64,000 nt of DNA from Brevundimonas subvibrioides ATCC 15264 (GCF_000144605.1 NC_014375.1:2108001-2172000), one strand, 5' to 3'. Positions 37,029 to 47,385 are shown, counted from the stretch's first letter. Program-made: numbers and translations. Notes: generated by a model from the sequence alone, not told the origin.

Positions 37029-37619
37029 ATGATCCTCGTCGTCGATAACTACGACAGCTTTACCTACAACCTCGTCCACTACCTGGCGGAGTTGGGCGCG
37101 CAGACGCACGTCATCCGCAATGACGACCTGACGGTCGAGGAGGCCTGGGCGCTGAAGCCCGAGGCGGTGCTGCTGTCGCCCGGACCCTGCGCGCCGGATC
37201 AGGCGGGCATCTGCCTGCCCCTGATCACCACGGCCCCAGACGACATGCCGATCCTGGGCGTGTGCCTGGGGCATCAGGCGATCGGTCAGGCCTTCGGCGG
37301 CGACGTCGTGCGGGCCAAGGCCCTGATGCACGGCAAGACCTCGCCGATCACCCACGACAATCGCGGCCTGTTCGCCGGCCTGCCGTCGCCCTTCACCGCC
37401 ACCCGCTATCACAGCCTGGCCGTCGCGCGGGCCACCCTGCCCAACAGCCTGGACGTGACCGCCTGGACCGAGGACGGCGAGATCATGGGCGTGCAGCACC
37501 ACGCCCTCCCGATCCACGGGGTCCAGTTCCACCCCGAATCCATCGCCACCGAACACGGCCACGCCCTGCTGGCCAACTTCCTCGATCTGGCGGGCGTCAA
37601 ACGCCTGGCCATGGTCTGA
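37029..37619 (+). CDS. trpG: anthranilate synthase component II (glutamine amidotransferase)
   Basis: The 196-residue class I amidotransferase supplies ammonia to TrpE. The nucleophile Cys is in [11 protein letters not shown], with His and Glu in VQFHPESI. It heads the trpG-trpD-trpC cluster with only a 4-bp gap to trpD. A pabA role (shared with aminodeoxychorismate synthase) is possible in bacteria that have a single copy. Confidence 0.95.
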   Translation: MILVVDNYDSFTYNLVHYLAELGAQTHVIRNDDLTVEEAWALKPEAVLLSPGPCAPDQAGICLPLITTAPDDMPILGVCLGHQAIGQAFGGDVVRAKALMHGKTSPITHDNRGLFAGLPSPFTATRYHSLAVARATLPNSLDVTAWTEDGEIMGVQHHALPIHGVQFHPESIATEHGHALLANFLDLAGVKRLAMV

Positions 37620-37623
37620 GGCC

Positions 37624-38658
37624 GTGTCCGAGGGTTTCAAGCCGCTGCTGGCCCGGCTGGTCGACGGCCAGACGCTGAGCGAGGCCGAGGCCGGCGATTT
37701 CTTCGCCGCCTGCCTGCGCGGCGAGCCGACCCCGGCCCAGGTCGCCGCCGCCGTCACCGCCCTGCGTATCCGGGGCGAGACGGTGGACGAAATCACCGCC
37801 TTCGCCCGCGCCATGCGGGCCGCCGCCAGCCCCTTCGACCAGCCGTACGAGGTCATCGACACCTGCGGCACCGGGGGCGACGGCCAGCATACCTGGAACA
37901 TCTCGACCGCCGCCGCCCTGGTCCTCGCGGGTGCCGGCCTGAAGGTCGCCAAGCACGGCAATCGCGCGCTCAGCTCGCGGTCCGGCTCGTCCGACGTGCT
38001 GTCGGCCCTGGGCGTCAACCTGACCGCCGGGCCGGAGCGCCAGAAGCGGGCGCTGGACGAGGCCGGCATCTGCTTCCTGTTCGCGCCCCACTATCACGGG
38101 GCCATGCGCCACGTCGGGCCGATCCGCGCCGAGATCGGCTTCCGCACCGTGTTCAACCTGCTGGGCCCCCTGTCCAACCCGGCGCTCGCCCGCCGTCAGG
38201 TCATGGGCGTCTACGACCCGCGCCTTCTGGAGCCTCTGGCCCAGGTGCTCGGCAACCTCGGGGCCACCCGCGCCTGGACCGTCCACGGCCAGGGTCTGGA
38301 CGAACTGACCACGACCGGCCCGACCGAGGTCGCCGAATGGAAGGACGGTGCCGTCCGCCGTTTCACCGTCACCCCCGAAGACGCAGGCCTGCCCCGCGCC
38401 GACATCGCGGCCCTGCGCGGCGGCGATGCCGACGCCAATGCCGCGGCCCTGACCGCCCTGCTGGACGGGGCGACCGGGCCCTATCGCGACGTCGTCCTGC
38501 TGAACGCGGCCGCGGCCCTGGTCGTGGCGGACAAGGCCGGGGACCTGAAGGACGGCGTCGTCCTCGCCGCCCGCGCCATCGACGACGGAGCCGCCCGCAC
38601 CGCGCTGTCCAGACTGGCCGCCATCACCTCCGCGCCCGAGCCCGTCGAGGCCCCATGA
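37624..38658 (+). CDS. trpD: anthranilate phosphoribosyltransferase
   Basis: The 344-residue enzyme joins anthranilate to PRPP. It has the glycine-rich [17 protein letters not shown] motif (PRPP loop), the [15 protein letters not shown] segment and the magnesium-site region near GLDELTT. It begins with GTG 4 bases after trpG and overlaps trpC by 4 bp, so the three are translationally coupled. Confidence 0.96.
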   Translation: MSEGFKPLLARLVDGQTLSEAEAGDFFAACLRGEPTPAQVAAAVTALRIRGETVDEITAFARAMRAAASPFDQPYEVIDTCGTGGDGQHTWNISTAAALVLAGAGLKVAKHGNRALSSRSGSSDVLSALGVNLTAGPERQKRALDEAGICFLFAPHYHGAMRHVGPIRAEIGFRTVFNLLGPLSNPALARRQVMGVYDPRLLEPLAQVLGNLGATRAWTVHGQGLDELTTTGPTEVAEWKDGAVRRFTVTPEDAGLPRADIAALRGGDADANAAALTALLDGATGPYRDVVLLNAAAALVVADKAGDLKDGVVLAARAIDDGAARTALSRLAAITSAPEPVEAP

Positions 38659-39455
38659 CCGACATCCTGGAACAGATCGCCGCCTACAAGCGGGTCGAGG
38701 TCGCCGAGCGCAAGGCCGCCCGCCCGCTGGCCGAGATCGAATCGCTGGCCATGGTCGCGGGCATGCCCCGCGGCTTTCTGGCCGCGCTGCGCAAACGCTC
38801 GCACGACGGCCGCCCCGCCCTGATCGCCGAGATCAAGAAGGCCAGCCCGTCCAAGGGCCTGATCCGCGCCGACTTCGATCCGCCCGTCCTGGCCCGGGCC
38901 TATGAGGCGGGCGGCGCGACCTGCCTGTCCGTCCTGACCGACGAACCCAGCTTCCAGGGTCATGACGCCTATCTGGGCGCCGCCCGCGCGGCGACCGCCC
39001 TGCCCTGCCTGCGCAAGGACTTCCTCGTCGATCCCTGGCAGGTCGCCGAGAGCCGCGCCCTTTGCGCCGACGCCATCCTGATCATCCTGTCGATGGTCGA
39101 TGACGTCCTGGCCGCAGAGCTCCTCGCCGAGGCCCGCCGCTTCGGCATGGACGCCCTGATCGAGACCCATGACGAGGCCGAGATGGCCCGCGCCGTGGAT
39201 CTGGGCGGCGACCTGATCGGCATCAACAACCGGTCCCTGCGCACCTTCGAGGTCGATCTGGGGGCTACGGCCCGCTACGCCGCCATGGCCCCCGCCGGTG
39301 CCCTGCTGGTGGCCGAAAGCGGCATCTTCACGGCTGGACACGTGGCGGAGGTCGCGGCGGCCGGTGCCCGCGCCATTCTGGTCGGGGAAAGCCTGATGCG
39401 GCAGTCGGACGTCGAGGCGGCGACGATCGCGCTGCTGGAGCCCGTTTCCCGTTAA
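38655..39455 (+). CDS. trpC: indole-3-glycerol phosphate synthase
   Basis: This 266-residue TIM-barrel enzyme closes the indole ring. Motifs are [13 protein letters not shown] (catalytic Lys/Glu region), [13 protein letters not shown], and [14 protein letters not shown]. It is monofunctional, with no fused TrpF. The start at 38655 overlaps trpD. The lexA promoter begins two bases after its stop. Confidence 0.96.
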   Translation: MTDILEQIAAYKRVEVAERKAARPLAEIESLAMVAGMPRGFLAALRKRSHDGRPALIAEIKKASPSKGLIRADFDPPVLARAYEAGGATCLSVLTDEPSFQGHDAYLGAARAATALPCLRKDFLVDPWQVAESRALCADAILIILSMVDDVLAAELLAEARRFGMDALIETHDEAEMARAVDLGGDLIGINNRSLRTFEVDLGATARYAAMAPAGALLVAESGIFTAGHVAEVAAAGARAILVGESLMRQSDVEAATIALLEPVSR

Positions 39456-39456
39456 G

Positions 39457-39510
39457 TTGACATTAGGCAAGAACACTTACAGAACATCGACAACGGTTCA
39501 CGACTTGTTC
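39457..39510 (+). promoter_or_regulatory. lexA promoter with two SOS boxes
   Basis: TTGACA at 39457-39462 is a good -35 element, and a weak -10 lies near 39480. Two LexA sites of the alphaproteobacterial type follow: GAAC-N7-GAAC (39471-39485, the reverse orientation) and GTTC-N7-GTTC (39496-39510). The first covers the presumed -10, so LexA would block its own transcription. Two sites in opposite orientation suggest tight autoregulation. Confidence 0.88.
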
Positions 39511-39527
39511 TGAAGGCGATTCCCACC

Positions 39528-40220
39528 ATGCTGACGAAAAAGCAGCACGAACTCCTGATGTTCATCCATGAGCGGATCAAGGAGACCGGCGTCTCCCCCT
39601 CGTTCGACGAGATGAAGGAGGCTCTGGATCTGGCGTCCAAGTCGGGCATCCACCGGTTGATCACGGCGCTGGAGGAACGCGGCTTCATCCGCCGCCTCGC
39701 CCATCGTGCCCGGGCCCTCGAAGTCGTGAAGCTGCCGGAACAGGCGACGACCGGCCCGGTCCGGGGCCGACAGCCCTTCCGCCCAGACGTGATCGAGGGC
39801 GGCGGTCGTCCCCGCGCGGCCGAGCCCGCCAACGACACACGCGAACTGGTCCTGGTCGGCAAGATCGCCGCGGGCGTGCCCATCGCGGCGATCCAGCAGG
39901 ACCACGGTCGCTATTCGGTGCCCGAGGCGATGCTGGGGGCCGGCGAGCACTACATGCTCGAGATCGAAGGCGATTCGATGATCGAGGCTGGCATCCTCAA
40001 TGGCGATCTGGTGGTCATCAAACGCGTCGACACCGCCTCGTCGGGCGAGATCGTGGTCGCCCTGGTGGAGGGCGAGGAGGCGACGCTCAAGCGTCTGCGC
40101 AAGAAGGGCAACTCCATCGCCCTCGAGCCCGCCAACCGCGCCTACGAGACCCGCATCTTCGGTCCGGATCAGGTCGAGGTCCAGGGCAAGCTGGTCGGAC
40201 TCATCCGCCAGTATCACTGA
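39528..40220 (+). CDS. lexA: SOS repressor LexA
   Basis: This 230-residue repressor has an N-terminal winged helix ([21 protein letters not shown]) and a C-terminal self-cleaving domain with the Ala115-Gly116 scissile bond (KIAAGVPIA), Ser150 (EGDSMIEAG) and Lys188 (EATLKRL). RecA-stimulated autocleavage would induce the SOS genes. Its 3' end overlaps the convergent comEC frame by 20 bp. Confidence 0.97.
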   Translation: MLTKKQHELLMFIHERIKETGVSPSFDEMKEALDLASKSGIHRLITALEERGFIRRLAHRARALEVVKLPEQATTGPVRGRQPFRPDVIEGGGRPRAAEPANDTRELVLVGKIAAGVPIAAIQQDHGRYSVPEAMLGAGEHYMLEIEGDSMIEAGILNGDLVVIKRVDTASSGEIVVALVEGEEATLKRLRKKGNSIALEPANRAYETRIFGPDQVEVQGKLVGLIRQYH

Positions 40221-42390
40221 CGGACCGAGTCGACGCCGGCGTCGGTGGCATCCGGCTCCACGGCCGGTCGCCCCGGACGTCCGCTGACCAGACCGCGCGC
40301 CACCCCTGCGGCGTCCGCCACAGCTCGACGGCACCGCCACGCGCATGGTCGACCCCATCCAGCACCAGCCGGCCGTCGCAGGCCTCGGGCAAGGCCGACA
40401 CCGTCGCCCGCACGCTGACCAGAGGTGCCGATTCGCAAAGGACCGTCAGAGCTTCGGGGTCCGGTGCGGTCGTGCCCCACCAGACGGCGACGGGTGCCGT
40501 GCCGCTGACGGGCGCGCACGAATACCGCTCGCAGAGCCAGCCCTCCTCAGCCCGTTCCGAAAGCGTCAGTCCCCGCCGCCGCGACCACAGGTCGGTGGCG
40601 AACTCGCGCACGCCCGGCCGTATCACGACCGCCTGACCGCTCCGGCTGAAGGCCGCATTGGTCCCTCCGTCCCCGATCCAGACCGTCGGCGTCGGGGCTC
40701 GCGGCCAGATCAGCACGGCGCAGACGAACGGCAGTCCGGCCCACCGCAACCGCCCCTGCCACAGGCAGACGAACAGCACCCCCAGGAACGAGATCGGCAG
40801 CACATAGTCCGGCGCGCTGGCGATGGTCTGGACCGCACCGGGCAGTCCTGAAACCCAGTGCCCGACCGCCAGCATCGCATCGACCCCCCGGCCCGCCACC
40901 CACAGGAACGGTCCGCCCAGCCCGATCGGCTCCAGCAGCGCGCCCAACGCCAGCGCCGGCATCATGATGAAGTCCGCGATGGGAGAGGTCGCCAGATTGG
41001 CGATCAGACCGAATACGGCCGTCCGGTTGAAGTGCTGGATGGCGAACGGTCCGGTCGCCACGCCCGCGACCAGACTGGCGGTCACCGCGACCACCAGCCA
41101 GTGTCGCGCCGACTGGAACAGCGCGATCGGCCAGGGCACCGACAGTTCCCGCGTCCGCGGCGGCCAGGCCTCGGTCAGGGCCACCAGCGCCGCCGTCGCC
41201 GCGAACGACATCTGGAAGCCGGGCGTCACGATGGCCTCGGGCTGAAGGATCAGCACCACCATGGCCGCGACCGCCAGCCCGTGCATGCTGATCGCCTGCC
41301 GATCGAGCAGGATGGCCGCGAACGCGATGGACGCCGTGATCGCCGCCCGCTCGGCCGGGGCGGGCGCACCGGACAGGATTAGATAGCTCCACACCGCGAC
41401 CACGCCCGCGACCGCCGCCACCTTCTTTCCCGAGACCCTCAGCGCCAGCCAAGGCCAGGCCGCCACGCCGAACCGCACCAGGAAGAAGGCGAACCCGCCC
41501 ACGATGGCCATGTGCAGGCCCGAGATCGACAGGATGTGCGCCAGTCCGGAATCGCGCATAGCGTCCAGATCGTCGCGCTGGATCCAGGTCTCGTGGCCGG
41601 TCGTCATCGCCGCCGCGATGCCGCCCGTCCGCTCGCCCAGCCGGTGGACGATTCGCTGGGCCAGCCCGAACCGGATCGCATTGACCCGCATTGCCATCCG
41701 CAGGCTCCAGGGCGCTGTCGGCAGGATGGTCGACCGCGTCTCCGCCAGCGCGAAGGCCGTCCCGCCCAGCCGCTCGAACCACGCCCCGCGTCCGAAGTCA
41801 TAGGCACCCGGGCTGGCCGGTGGCGGGGGCGGGTTCACGATGGCGAACAGCCGGATGGCCGAGCCCGGCACCGGCGGATCGCCCCTGACCGTCGCCCGCA
41901 GCCGGATCGGCGTGGCCTCGGGAGCCAGACCCCGGATGCGCACGGGCGCGACGACCACCCGATGTCCCCGGTCACCCGGACTGTCGACGTCGACGACCCA
42001 GCCCTCGATCACCGTCGGTTCGGCCATCGCCGGCGCGATCGGTGCGGCCACCCGGTCGCTTCGGACCTTTGCGCCCGCCAGTCCGCAGGCAAGACAGGCG
42101 AGCAGCATCAGGGGCAGGGTCACGCGCCGTCCCGTCCCGCGCCTCCGCGCCGCCAGCCAGGTCGCGCCGGTCACCGCCGCAGCGACCGCCAGCGGCCACA
42201 GTGGCGGCTCGCTCCTGAGCGCGAAATAGATCGCGGCCCCGCCGCCGAAGGCCACCGGCGCCAGCAGCCGCCAGCGCAGGGACTGCGCGCGCGCTTCGTC
42301 CGCGATCCAGGCGAAGAACCGATCGCGCAGTGGGCTGGGCTTTGCGGCGTCGGGCGGTATAAGGGCGGCCCGTCCGGACACGCCCCCCAT
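40201..42390 (-). CDS. comEC: ComEC/Rec2 family membrane protein without a metallo-beta-lactamase domain
   Basis: This roughly 729-residue DNA-uptake channel protein has an N-terminal DUF4131/OB-like part, then the Competence domain with many membrane segments ([31 protein letters not shown]). The C-terminal part lacks the HxHxDH site of a metallo-beta-lactamase and retains only a degenerate [10 protein letters not shown]. The ATG at 42390 overlaps the gltX ATG on the other strand; the frame also allows ATG 42420, which would lie inside gltX, or GTG 42381. The role in transformation is inferred from the family. Confidence 0.88.
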   Translation of the reverse strand: MGGVSGRAALIPPDAAKPSPLRDRFFAWIADEARAQSLRWRLLAPVAFGGGAAIYFALRSEPPLWPLAVAAAVTGATWLAARRRGTGRRVTLPLMLLACLACGLAGAKVRSDRVAAPIAPAMAEPTVIEGWVVDVDSPGDRGHRVVVAPVRIRGLAPEATPIRLRATVRGDPPVPGSAIRLFAIVNPPPPPASPGAYDFGRGAWFERLGGTAFALAETRSTILPTAPWSLRMAMRVNAIRFGLAQRIVHRLGERTGGIAAAMTTGHETWIQRDDLDAMRDSGLAHILSISGLHMAIVGGFAFFLVRFGVAAWPWLALRVSGKKVAAVAGVVAVWSYLILSGAPAPAERAAITASIAFAAILLDRQAISMHGLAVAAMVVLILQPEAIVTPGFQMSFAATAALVALTEAWPPRTRELSVPWPIALFQSARHWLVVAVTASLVAGVATGPFAIQHFNRTAVFGLIANLATSPIADFIMMPALALGALLEPIGLGGPFLWVAGRGVDAMLAVGHWVSGLPGAVQTIASAPDYVLPISFLGVLFVCLWQGRLRWAGLPFVCAVLIWPRAPTPTVWIGDGGTNAAFSRSGQAVVIRPGVREFATDLWSRRRGLTLSERAEEGWLCERYSCAPVSGTAPVAVWWGTTAPDPEALTVLCESAPLVSVRATVSALPEACDGRLVLDGVDHARGGAVELWRTPQGWRAVWSADVRGDRPWSRMPPTPASTRSVSDTGG

Positions 42391-43807
42391 GACCTCCTCT
42401 TCCGACCCCCAAGTCGTCACCCGCTTCGCCCCGTCGCCGACCGGCTATCTGCACATAGGCGGCGCAAGAACGGCACTTTTCAACTACCTTTACGCGAAAG
42501 GTCGCGGCGGGAAGTTCCTCGTCCGCATCGAGGACACGGACCGCGAGCGTTCGACCGACGACGCGGTCAAGGCGATCTTCGATGGCCTCAGCTGGCTGGA
42601 GCTGTTCGCCGACGAGGAGCCGGTCTTCCAGCACGCCCGCGCCGATCGCCATCGCGAGGTGGTGGATCAGCTTCTCGAGCTCGGGGCCGCCTACCGCGAT
42701 TTCACCTCGGCCGAGGAAACCGGCCGGCTGCGTGACGAGGCCAAGGCCGCCCGCACGACCTTCGAATCGCCCTGGCGCGACCGCGAGCCCACGGTCGACG
42801 ACCTGTCCCGGCCGCACGTCGTCCGCTTCCGCCGTCCCCTGCCCGGCCGCGTGGTCGTCTCCGATGCCGTTCAGGGCGAGGTGAGCTGGGGCAACGAGGA
42901 TCTGGACGACCTCGTTCTGCTACGGTCCGACGGAGCCCCCACCTACAATCTCGCCGTCGTCGTAGATGACCACGACATGGGCGTCACCCATGTCATCCGC
43001 GGCGACGACCATCTGAACAACGCCGCTCGTCAATCATTGATCTATGACGCCCTGGGCTGGCCCCGTCCGACCTTTGCCCACATCCCGCTGATCCACGGCC
43101 CCGACGGTGCGAAACTGTCGAAGCGACACGGGGCCCAGGCGGTCCACGAATATGCCGAGATGGGCTATCTGCCCGAGGCGATGCGCAACTATCTGGCCCG
43201 TCTCGGCTGGGCCCATGGCGACGACGAGCTGTTCGGCGACGACCAGGCGCGCGAATGGTTCGGCCTCGACGGCGTCGGCAAGGCCCCGGCAAGGCTGGAC
43301 TTCGACAAGCTGGCCCACGTCAACGCCCACTGGATGCGGATGGCCGACGATGACCGGCTGGCCAAGGCCGTGCTGGACACGCACCTCACGCGTGGGCACG
43401 CCCTGGCCGAGGACGATGAATCCCGGCTTCTGCAGGCCATGCCCTTCGTCAAGGACCGGGCCCGGACCGTGCTCGAACTGGCCGACCAGACCGGCTTCGT
43501 GCTGCGGCGACGGCCGCTGCAGATCTTCGAGAAGGCCCTGCCCCTGCTGGCCGGCGACTCCGGCGAGCGAATCGCGCGGCTCCGGGACCGGCTGCGGCTG
43601 TTCGCCAGCTGGGACGTCTTCGCCCTGGAGGCCGAGCTCAAGGCCTTTGCCGAGGAAGAGGCGGTGGGATTCGGCAAGATCGGACCGGCCGTCCGGGCCG
43701 CCCTGACCGGGGACGGGGTCTCGCCGGACATCGCCAAGACCCTGTCGGCCCTCGGGCGCGAAGAATCGCTCGGCCGCTTGGATGATGCGCTGCAACAGAC
43801 TAGATGA
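42389..43807 (+). CDS. gltX: glutamyl-tRNA synthetase
   Basis: The 472-residue class I synthetase charges tRNA-Glu. The HIGH-type motif is [17 protein letters not shown] and the KMSKS-type motif is [10 protein letters not shown]. Length and order are normal, and gltA follows after 64 bp. Alphaproteobacteria often have two GltX-like enzymes, one of which can serve tRNA-Gln, so discriminating or not cannot be said here. No good Shine-Dalgarno is seen before the ATG. Confidence 0.95.
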   Translation: MTSSSDPQVVTRFAPSPTGYLHIGGARTALFNYLYAKGRGGKFLVRIEDTDRERSTDDAVKAIFDGLSWLELFADEEPVFQHARADRHREVVDQLLELGAAYRDFTSAEETGRLRDEAKAARTTFESPWRDREPTVDDLSRPHVVRFRRPLPGRVVVSDAVQGEVSWGNEDLDDLVLLRSDGAPTYNLAVVVDDHDMGVTHVIRGDDHLNNAARQSLIYDALGWPRPTFAHIPLIHGPDGAKLSKRHGAQAVHEYAEMGYLPEAMRNYLARLGWAHGDDELFGDDQAREWFGLDGVGKAPARLDFDKLAHVNAHWMRMADDDRLAKAVLDTHLTRGHALAEDDESRLLQAMPFVKDRARTVLELADQTGFVLRRRPLQIFEKALPLLAGDSGERIARLRDRLRLFASWDVFALEAELKAFAEEEAVGFGKIGPAVRAALTGDGVSPDIAKTLSALGREESLGRLDDALQQTR

Positions 43808-43871
43808 CCGTGGACTACCATCGCGGGCCGGGTTCTCCCGTCCGGTCCGAACACCATCGCAAGGGCGCCTG

Positions 43872-45173
43872 ATGACCGAAGCCTCCAAATCCGCCGGATC
43901 GGCGACCCTGACCTACAACGACACGACCGTCGACCTGCCCGTCCTTTCGGGCTCGACCGGACCCAACGTCATCGATATCCGCAAACTGTACGCGGCGACC
44001 GACGCCTTCACCTTCGACCCCGGCTTCACCTCGACCGCCGCCTGCGAGAGCGCGATCACCTACATCGACGGCGATGCCGGCGTTCTGCTGCACCGCGGCT
44101 ATCCGATCGGGCAACTGGCCGAGAAGTCGAACTTCATCGAAGTCTGCCACCTGCTGCTGAAGGGCGAACTGCCGACGGCGGCGGAGTATGAGGCGTTCGA
44201 GAACGTCGTCACCCGCCACACGATGCTGCACGCGCAGTTCGACCGTTTCTTCGAAGGCTTCCGCCGCGACGCGCACCCGATGGCGATCATGGTCGGGGCC
44301 GTCGGCGCCCTGTCGGCCTTCTATCACGACAGCCTGGACATCCATGATCCGGTGCAGCGCGACATCTCGGCCATCCGCCTGATCGCCAAGATGCCGACGA
44401 TCGCGGCCCGCGCCTACAAATACCACATCGGCCAGCCCTTCGTGTCGCCGCGCAACGACCTGAACTACGCCGAAAACTTCCTGCGCATGTGCTTCGCCGT
44501 CCCGGCCGAGGACTATGTCGTCGATCCGAAGATGGCCCGCGCCATGGACCGGATCTTCACCCTCCACGCCGACCACGAACAGAATGCCTCGACCTCGACG
44601 GTGCGCCTGGCGGGTTCGTCGGGCGCCAACCCGTTCGCCTGTATCGCCGCGGGCATCGCCTGCCTGTGGGGCCCGTCGCACGGCGGGGCCAACGAGGAAG
44701 CGCTGACGATGCTGAAAGAGATCGGCACGCCCGACAAGATCCCCGAGTTCATCGAGGGCGTGAAGGCCAAGAAATACAAGCTGATGGGCTTCGGCCACCG
44801 CGTCTACAAGAACTACGACCCGCGTGCGACGGTCATGAAGCAGTCGGCCGACGAGATCCTCGATCTGGTCGGGGCCGAGAACGATCCCCTGTTCCAGGTG
44901 GCCAAGGAACTGGAGCGCATCGCGCTGAACGACGAGTATTTCATCGAGCGCAAGCTGTTCCCCAACGTCGATTTCTATTCGGGCATCACCCTGTCGGCGA
45001 TGGGCTTCCCGACCTCGATGTTCACCGTGCTGTTCGCGCTGGCCCGCACCGTCGGCTGGATCGCCCAGTGGGAAGAGATGCTGGCCGATCCGGCGCAGAA
45101 GATCGGCCGCCCGCGCCAGCTGTACACCGGCCCGACCCAGCGCGATTACGTGCCGATCCAGTCGCGCGGCTGA
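43872..45173 (+). CDS. gltA: citrate synthase
   Basis: The 433-residue type II (hexameric) citrate synthase condenses acetyl-CoA and oxaloacetate. Catalytic residues are His in [10 protein letters not shown], His in GFGHRVYKN and Asp in PNVDFYSG. The start at 43872 (ATGACC) gives the usual N-terminus with the beta domain ([10 protein letters not shown]). A strong terminator follows at 45186. Confidence 0.97.
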   Translation: MTEASKSAGSATLTYNDTTVDLPVLSGSTGPNVIDIRKLYAATDAFTFDPGFTSTAACESAITYIDGDAGVLLHRGYPIGQLAEKSNFIEVCHLLLKGELPTAAEYEAFENVVTRHTMLHAQFDRFFEGFRRDAHPMAIMVGAVGALSAFYHDSLDIHDPVQRDISAIRLIAKMPTIAARAYKYHIGQPFVSPRNDLNYAENFLRMCFAVPAEDYVVDPKMARAMDRIFTLHADHEQNASTSTVRLAGSSGANPFACIAAGIACLWGPSHGGANEEALTMLKEIGTPDKIPEFIEGVKAKKYKLMGFGHRVYKNYDPRATVMKQSADEILDLVGAENDPLFQVAKELERIALNDEYFIERKLFPNVDFYSGITLSAMGFPTSMFTVLFALARTVGWIAQWEEMLADPAQKIGRPRQLYTGPTQRDYVPIQSRG

Positions 45174-45185
45174 TCGGCGATCTCC

Positions 45186-45214
45186 GACCGTGCCGGGCTC
45201 AACCCGGCACGGTC
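45186..45214. terminator. bidirectional terminator between gltA and the PP2C-kinase gene
   Basis: A perfect 12-bp stem (GACCGTGCCGGG, 45186-45197, complement 45203-45214) has a 5-base loop. It is placed 12 bases after the gltA stop and touches the stop of the convergent kinase gene. It has no long T-tract. Confidence 0.75.
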
Positions 45215-46907
45215 AGCGCACCATCCACGACAGCAGCAACAGCACCAGCAACAGGGCGCTGACGCCCTGCCAGAACCGCACGGGCTCGCGCTCCATCAGC
45301 GACAGGTCTCGGCGCATCGGCACGGCCTGGGCGCTGCCGCTCTCCAGCACATGGATCAGTTCCTCGACGTCGGCGAACCGGTCGGGCGGCTCGACCGCCA
45401 GGGTCCGCAGGATGGCCGCTTCCAGCCACGCCGGCATGTCGGGCCGATGGACGGTCGGACGGGTGGGCTTCTCGAACCGCATCCGGCTGAAGTCCTCCTC
45501 CTGGCCGCTTGGATAGTCGCCGGTGAACAGCCGGTACAGGGTCACCCCCAGCGCATACTGATCGCTCAGCGCATCGCCCGGATAGCCGGCGAACAGCTCC
45601 GGGGCCTTGTATCCCGGCGTGCCGGGGGCCTCCGCCTCGGCGAACTCCTCGATCCGGGGCAGGCGCGCGACGCCCAGATCGATCAGCTTCACGCCGCCGT
45701 TGCTCTCGAGGATGACGTTGTCCGGCTTGATATCGCGGTGCGCGATGCCCTGCCGGTGCAGGGCCGCGACGCCCCTGGCCAGACGGATGCCGACGTCGAC
45801 GCCTGATGCGATATCAAACGGTTCTTCGGCGATCCTCGCGTGCAGGGTGCGGCCCGCGTAGAGGGGCTGGGCGATGTAGAGCCGGCTCTGGCGGCCCGCT
45901 TCGAGCGTCAGGGTCTTGCCCACGAACGGACTGTCGATCCGCCGTCCGATGAAGCTCTCGCGCAGAAAGGCACCCCGCGCGCCGCTTTCGGACAGCAGGG
46001 CCGGCTTCGGAAACTTCAACACCACGGGGGCGGTCGTGTCGCCGTCCCTGGCGATGAACAGCCGCGTATATCGGCCGTCGGACAGCAGCCGCTCCAGCCG
46101 GAAACCGTCAACGTTGTCGCCCACGTTCGGCGGCGGCAGGATCGGCAGGCCGGCCACTTCCGCCCCGATCGCATCCTGATCCACCGCACCGATCCGGATG
46201 ACGTCAATGACGATGGCGGTGGCGTTGTCGCGCGTCCCGGCCAGGCCTGCCGCATCGACGATGGCCTGGGCGTCCGCCTCGGGCGAGGCGCGCCGGGACA
46301 GCAGGCGCACGAGGTCTTCCTCGGGCACCACGCCGTGCACGCCGTCCGTCGTCAGCAGCAGCCGGTCATGCGCCTTCAGGGCCACGGGGCGGGTGTCGAG
46401 CCTCAGGTCCGCCTCGATGCCGATGGCCCGATACAGCACATGGCTGAGGCCCGGCTGGCTCAGCACATGGTCGTCGGTCAGCCGGGTCAGGACGCCGTCG
46501 CGGAAATGCCAGGCGCGACTGTCGCCGACGTGCAGCGCCGTCGCCTCGCGACCCCGCAGCACCAGCGCGGTGAAGGTCGTCGCCGCGCCCGTCATGTCCG
46601 GATCGGACCGCCCCTTGGCGTGCAGCCAGCGGTTATAGCCGGTCAGGGCCGCGACCCCCGCCGCCGCCACACCCTTCAGGGGGTTCTGATCGACGTAGGC
46701 GTCGATGAAGGTGCGCCCCGCCAGCTCCGACGCCACGCGCCCGGCCTTGGACCCCGAAACACCATCGGCGACCAGGGCGACCATGCCGTGCAGGGCCTGT
46801 TCCGACGGCGGGCCGATGTGGACGGCCCCGAAGTCCTGGTTGTCCTTGCGGGGCCCGCGCGCGGTCGCGAATCCCGCCGCGATCTCCAGCCTGCCGTCCT
46901 CCGCCAT
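45213..46907 (-). CDS. PP2C phosphatase - Ser/Thr kinase fusion with C-terminal membrane anchor
   Basis: This 564-residue protein joins a PP2C phosphatase (about 10-235: RKDNQDF, VADGVSG, VGDSRAWH, TTDGVHG, GTRDNATA) to a Hanks-type kinase (about 260-520: VLKFPKP, HRDIKPDN, IDLGVAR in place of DFG, GTPGYKAPE). It ends with one hydrophobic segment (SALLLVLLLLSWM). Kinase and phosphatase in one chain suggest self-limiting phosphorylation of a cytosolic target at the membrane. The Met at 46907 gives a normal PP2C start; an upstream Met at 46964 would add a basic stretch that runs into the ssrA promoter region. Confidence 0.88.
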   Translation of the reverse strand: MAEDGRLEIAAGFATARGPRKDNQDFGAVHIGPPSEQALHGMVALVADGVSGSKAGRVASELAGRTFIDAYVDQNPLKGVAAAGVAALTGYNRWLHAKGRSDPDMTGAATTFTALVLRGREATALHVGDSRAWHFRDGVLTRLTDDHVLSQPGLSHVLYRAIGIEADLRLDTRPVALKAHDRLLLTTDGVHGVVPEEDLVRLLSRRASPEADAQAIVDAAGLAGTRDNATAIVIDVIRIGAVDQDAIGAEVAGLPILPPPNVGDNVDGFRLERLLSDGRYTRLFIARDGDTTAPVVLKFPKPALLSESGARGAFLRESFIGRRIDSPFVGKTLTLEAGRQSRLYIAQPLYAGRTLHARIAEEPFDIASGVDVGIRLARGVAALHRQGIAHRDIKPDNVILESNGGVKLIDLGVARLPRIEEFAEAEAPGTPGYKAPELFAGYPGDALSDQYALGVTLYRLFTGDYPSGQEEDFSRMRFEKPTRPTVHRPDMPAWLEAAILRTLAVEPPDRFADVEELIHVLESGSAQAVPMRRDLSLMEREPVRFWQGVSALLLVLLLLSWMVR

Positions 46908-46948
46908 GGCTCGCCCCCCCGGTTTTGCAGCAGACTTCACTTCGTATC

Positions 46949-46977
46949 TTGGATGCAAGGGCATCTGCCCCTATATT
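46949..46977 (+). promoter_or_regulatory. ssrA promoter
   Basis: TTGGAT (46949-46954) and TATATT (46972-46977) are spaced by 17 bases, a fair sigma-70 pair, and transcription would begin near 46984, at the start of the acceptor half of the tmRNA. Confidence 0.6.
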
Positions 46978-46983
46978 GCTCCT

Positions 46984-47285
46984 TGCCGGAGCTTGCTCCG
47001 GATATGGCGATAAACGCGCTTGTAATAAGCGGACCGGACCCGGGTGCGATTCCCGGCGGCTCCACCATTCTTCTCCCGCGTTATCGGCGGAAGCGTATGG
47101 GGCCGACTAGCATCGACGGACGTGTAAAGAAGATTGCTTTCGCTCGTCCTGGCCCACCGTATCGGGCCATTTTCTAACTGCGAACGATAACTTCGCTGGA
47201 GAAGTCCGCCTCGCCGCGTAATGCGGTTCGGTTGATTTCGAATCTTAAGTCCTAGGGGTTCAGATCCTTAGGCGGGGCCGCCGGA
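46984..47285 (+). ncRNA. ssrA: tmRNA, circularly permuted two-piece form
   Basis: The acceptor half comes first and ends in the tRNA-like 3' end with CCA at 47065-47067. A spacer of about 31 bases (47068-47098) is removed, and the coding half starts at GGGGCCG (47099-47105). That segment pairs with CGGCTCC (47057-47063) as a 7-bp acceptor stem containing G3-U70, the alanine identity pair. The T-arm stem is CCGGG/CCCGG. The tag frame at 47180-47221 encodes ANDNFAGEVRLAA and a TAA stop; with the alanine carried by the RNA the tag is 14 residues. It rescues stalled ribosomes with SmpB and marks products for ClpXP. Both outer ends are approximate. Confidence 0.92.
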
Positions 47286-47317
47286 GGGCCTGCCAACAGA
47301 ACCTCCGGCACTTTCCT
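47280..47317 (+). terminator. hairpin with first copy of a 32-bp repeat, probable ssrA terminator
   Basis: GCCGGAGG (47280-47287) pairs with CCTCCGGC (47302-47309) around a 14-base loop, followed by ACTTTCCT. The segment 47286-47317 is repeated exactly at 47354-47385. Confidence 0.55.
47286..47317. repeat. direct repeat, copy 1 (32 bp)
   Basis: This is an exact 32-base match to 47354-47385, starting GGGCCTGCCAACAG and ending GGCACTTTCCT. The start-to-start distance is 68 bp. It lies directly after the tmRNA gene. Confidence 0.9.
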
Positions 47318-47324
47318 GTTCAAG

Positions 47325-47359
47325 AGGCCCTCCTTCTGTTTTTTGAAGGATGGGGGCCT
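47325..47359. repeat. hairpin between the two direct repeats
   Basis: AGGCCCTCCTTC (47325-47336) pairs imperfectly with GAAGGATGGGGGCCT (47345-47359) around a loop that contains six T. It reaches into the beginning of the second repeat copy. Confidence 0.6.
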
Positions 47360-47385
47360 GCCAACAGAACCTCCGGCACTTTCCT
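47354..47385. repeat. direct repeat, copy 2 (32 bp)
   Basis: This is the second exact copy of the 32-base unit at 47286-47317. It ends 62 bases before the sspB start, so it may be part of a second terminator or of a small transposable or palindromic unit. Confidence 0.9.

Noticed and set aside
46984-47067. tRNA-Ala-like 3' end read as a tRNA gene
   Set aside because: There is no anticodon arm; the acceptor 5' strand is 32 bases downstream, and a tag reading frame follows, so it is a permuted tmRNA.
47286-47385. Two identical repeats considered as a CRISPR or att site
   Set aside because: There are only two copies, the spacing holds a hairpin and not a unique spacer, and no cas or integrase gene is near. 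Although tmRNA genes are common integration sites, no second ssrA 3'-end fragment is seen.
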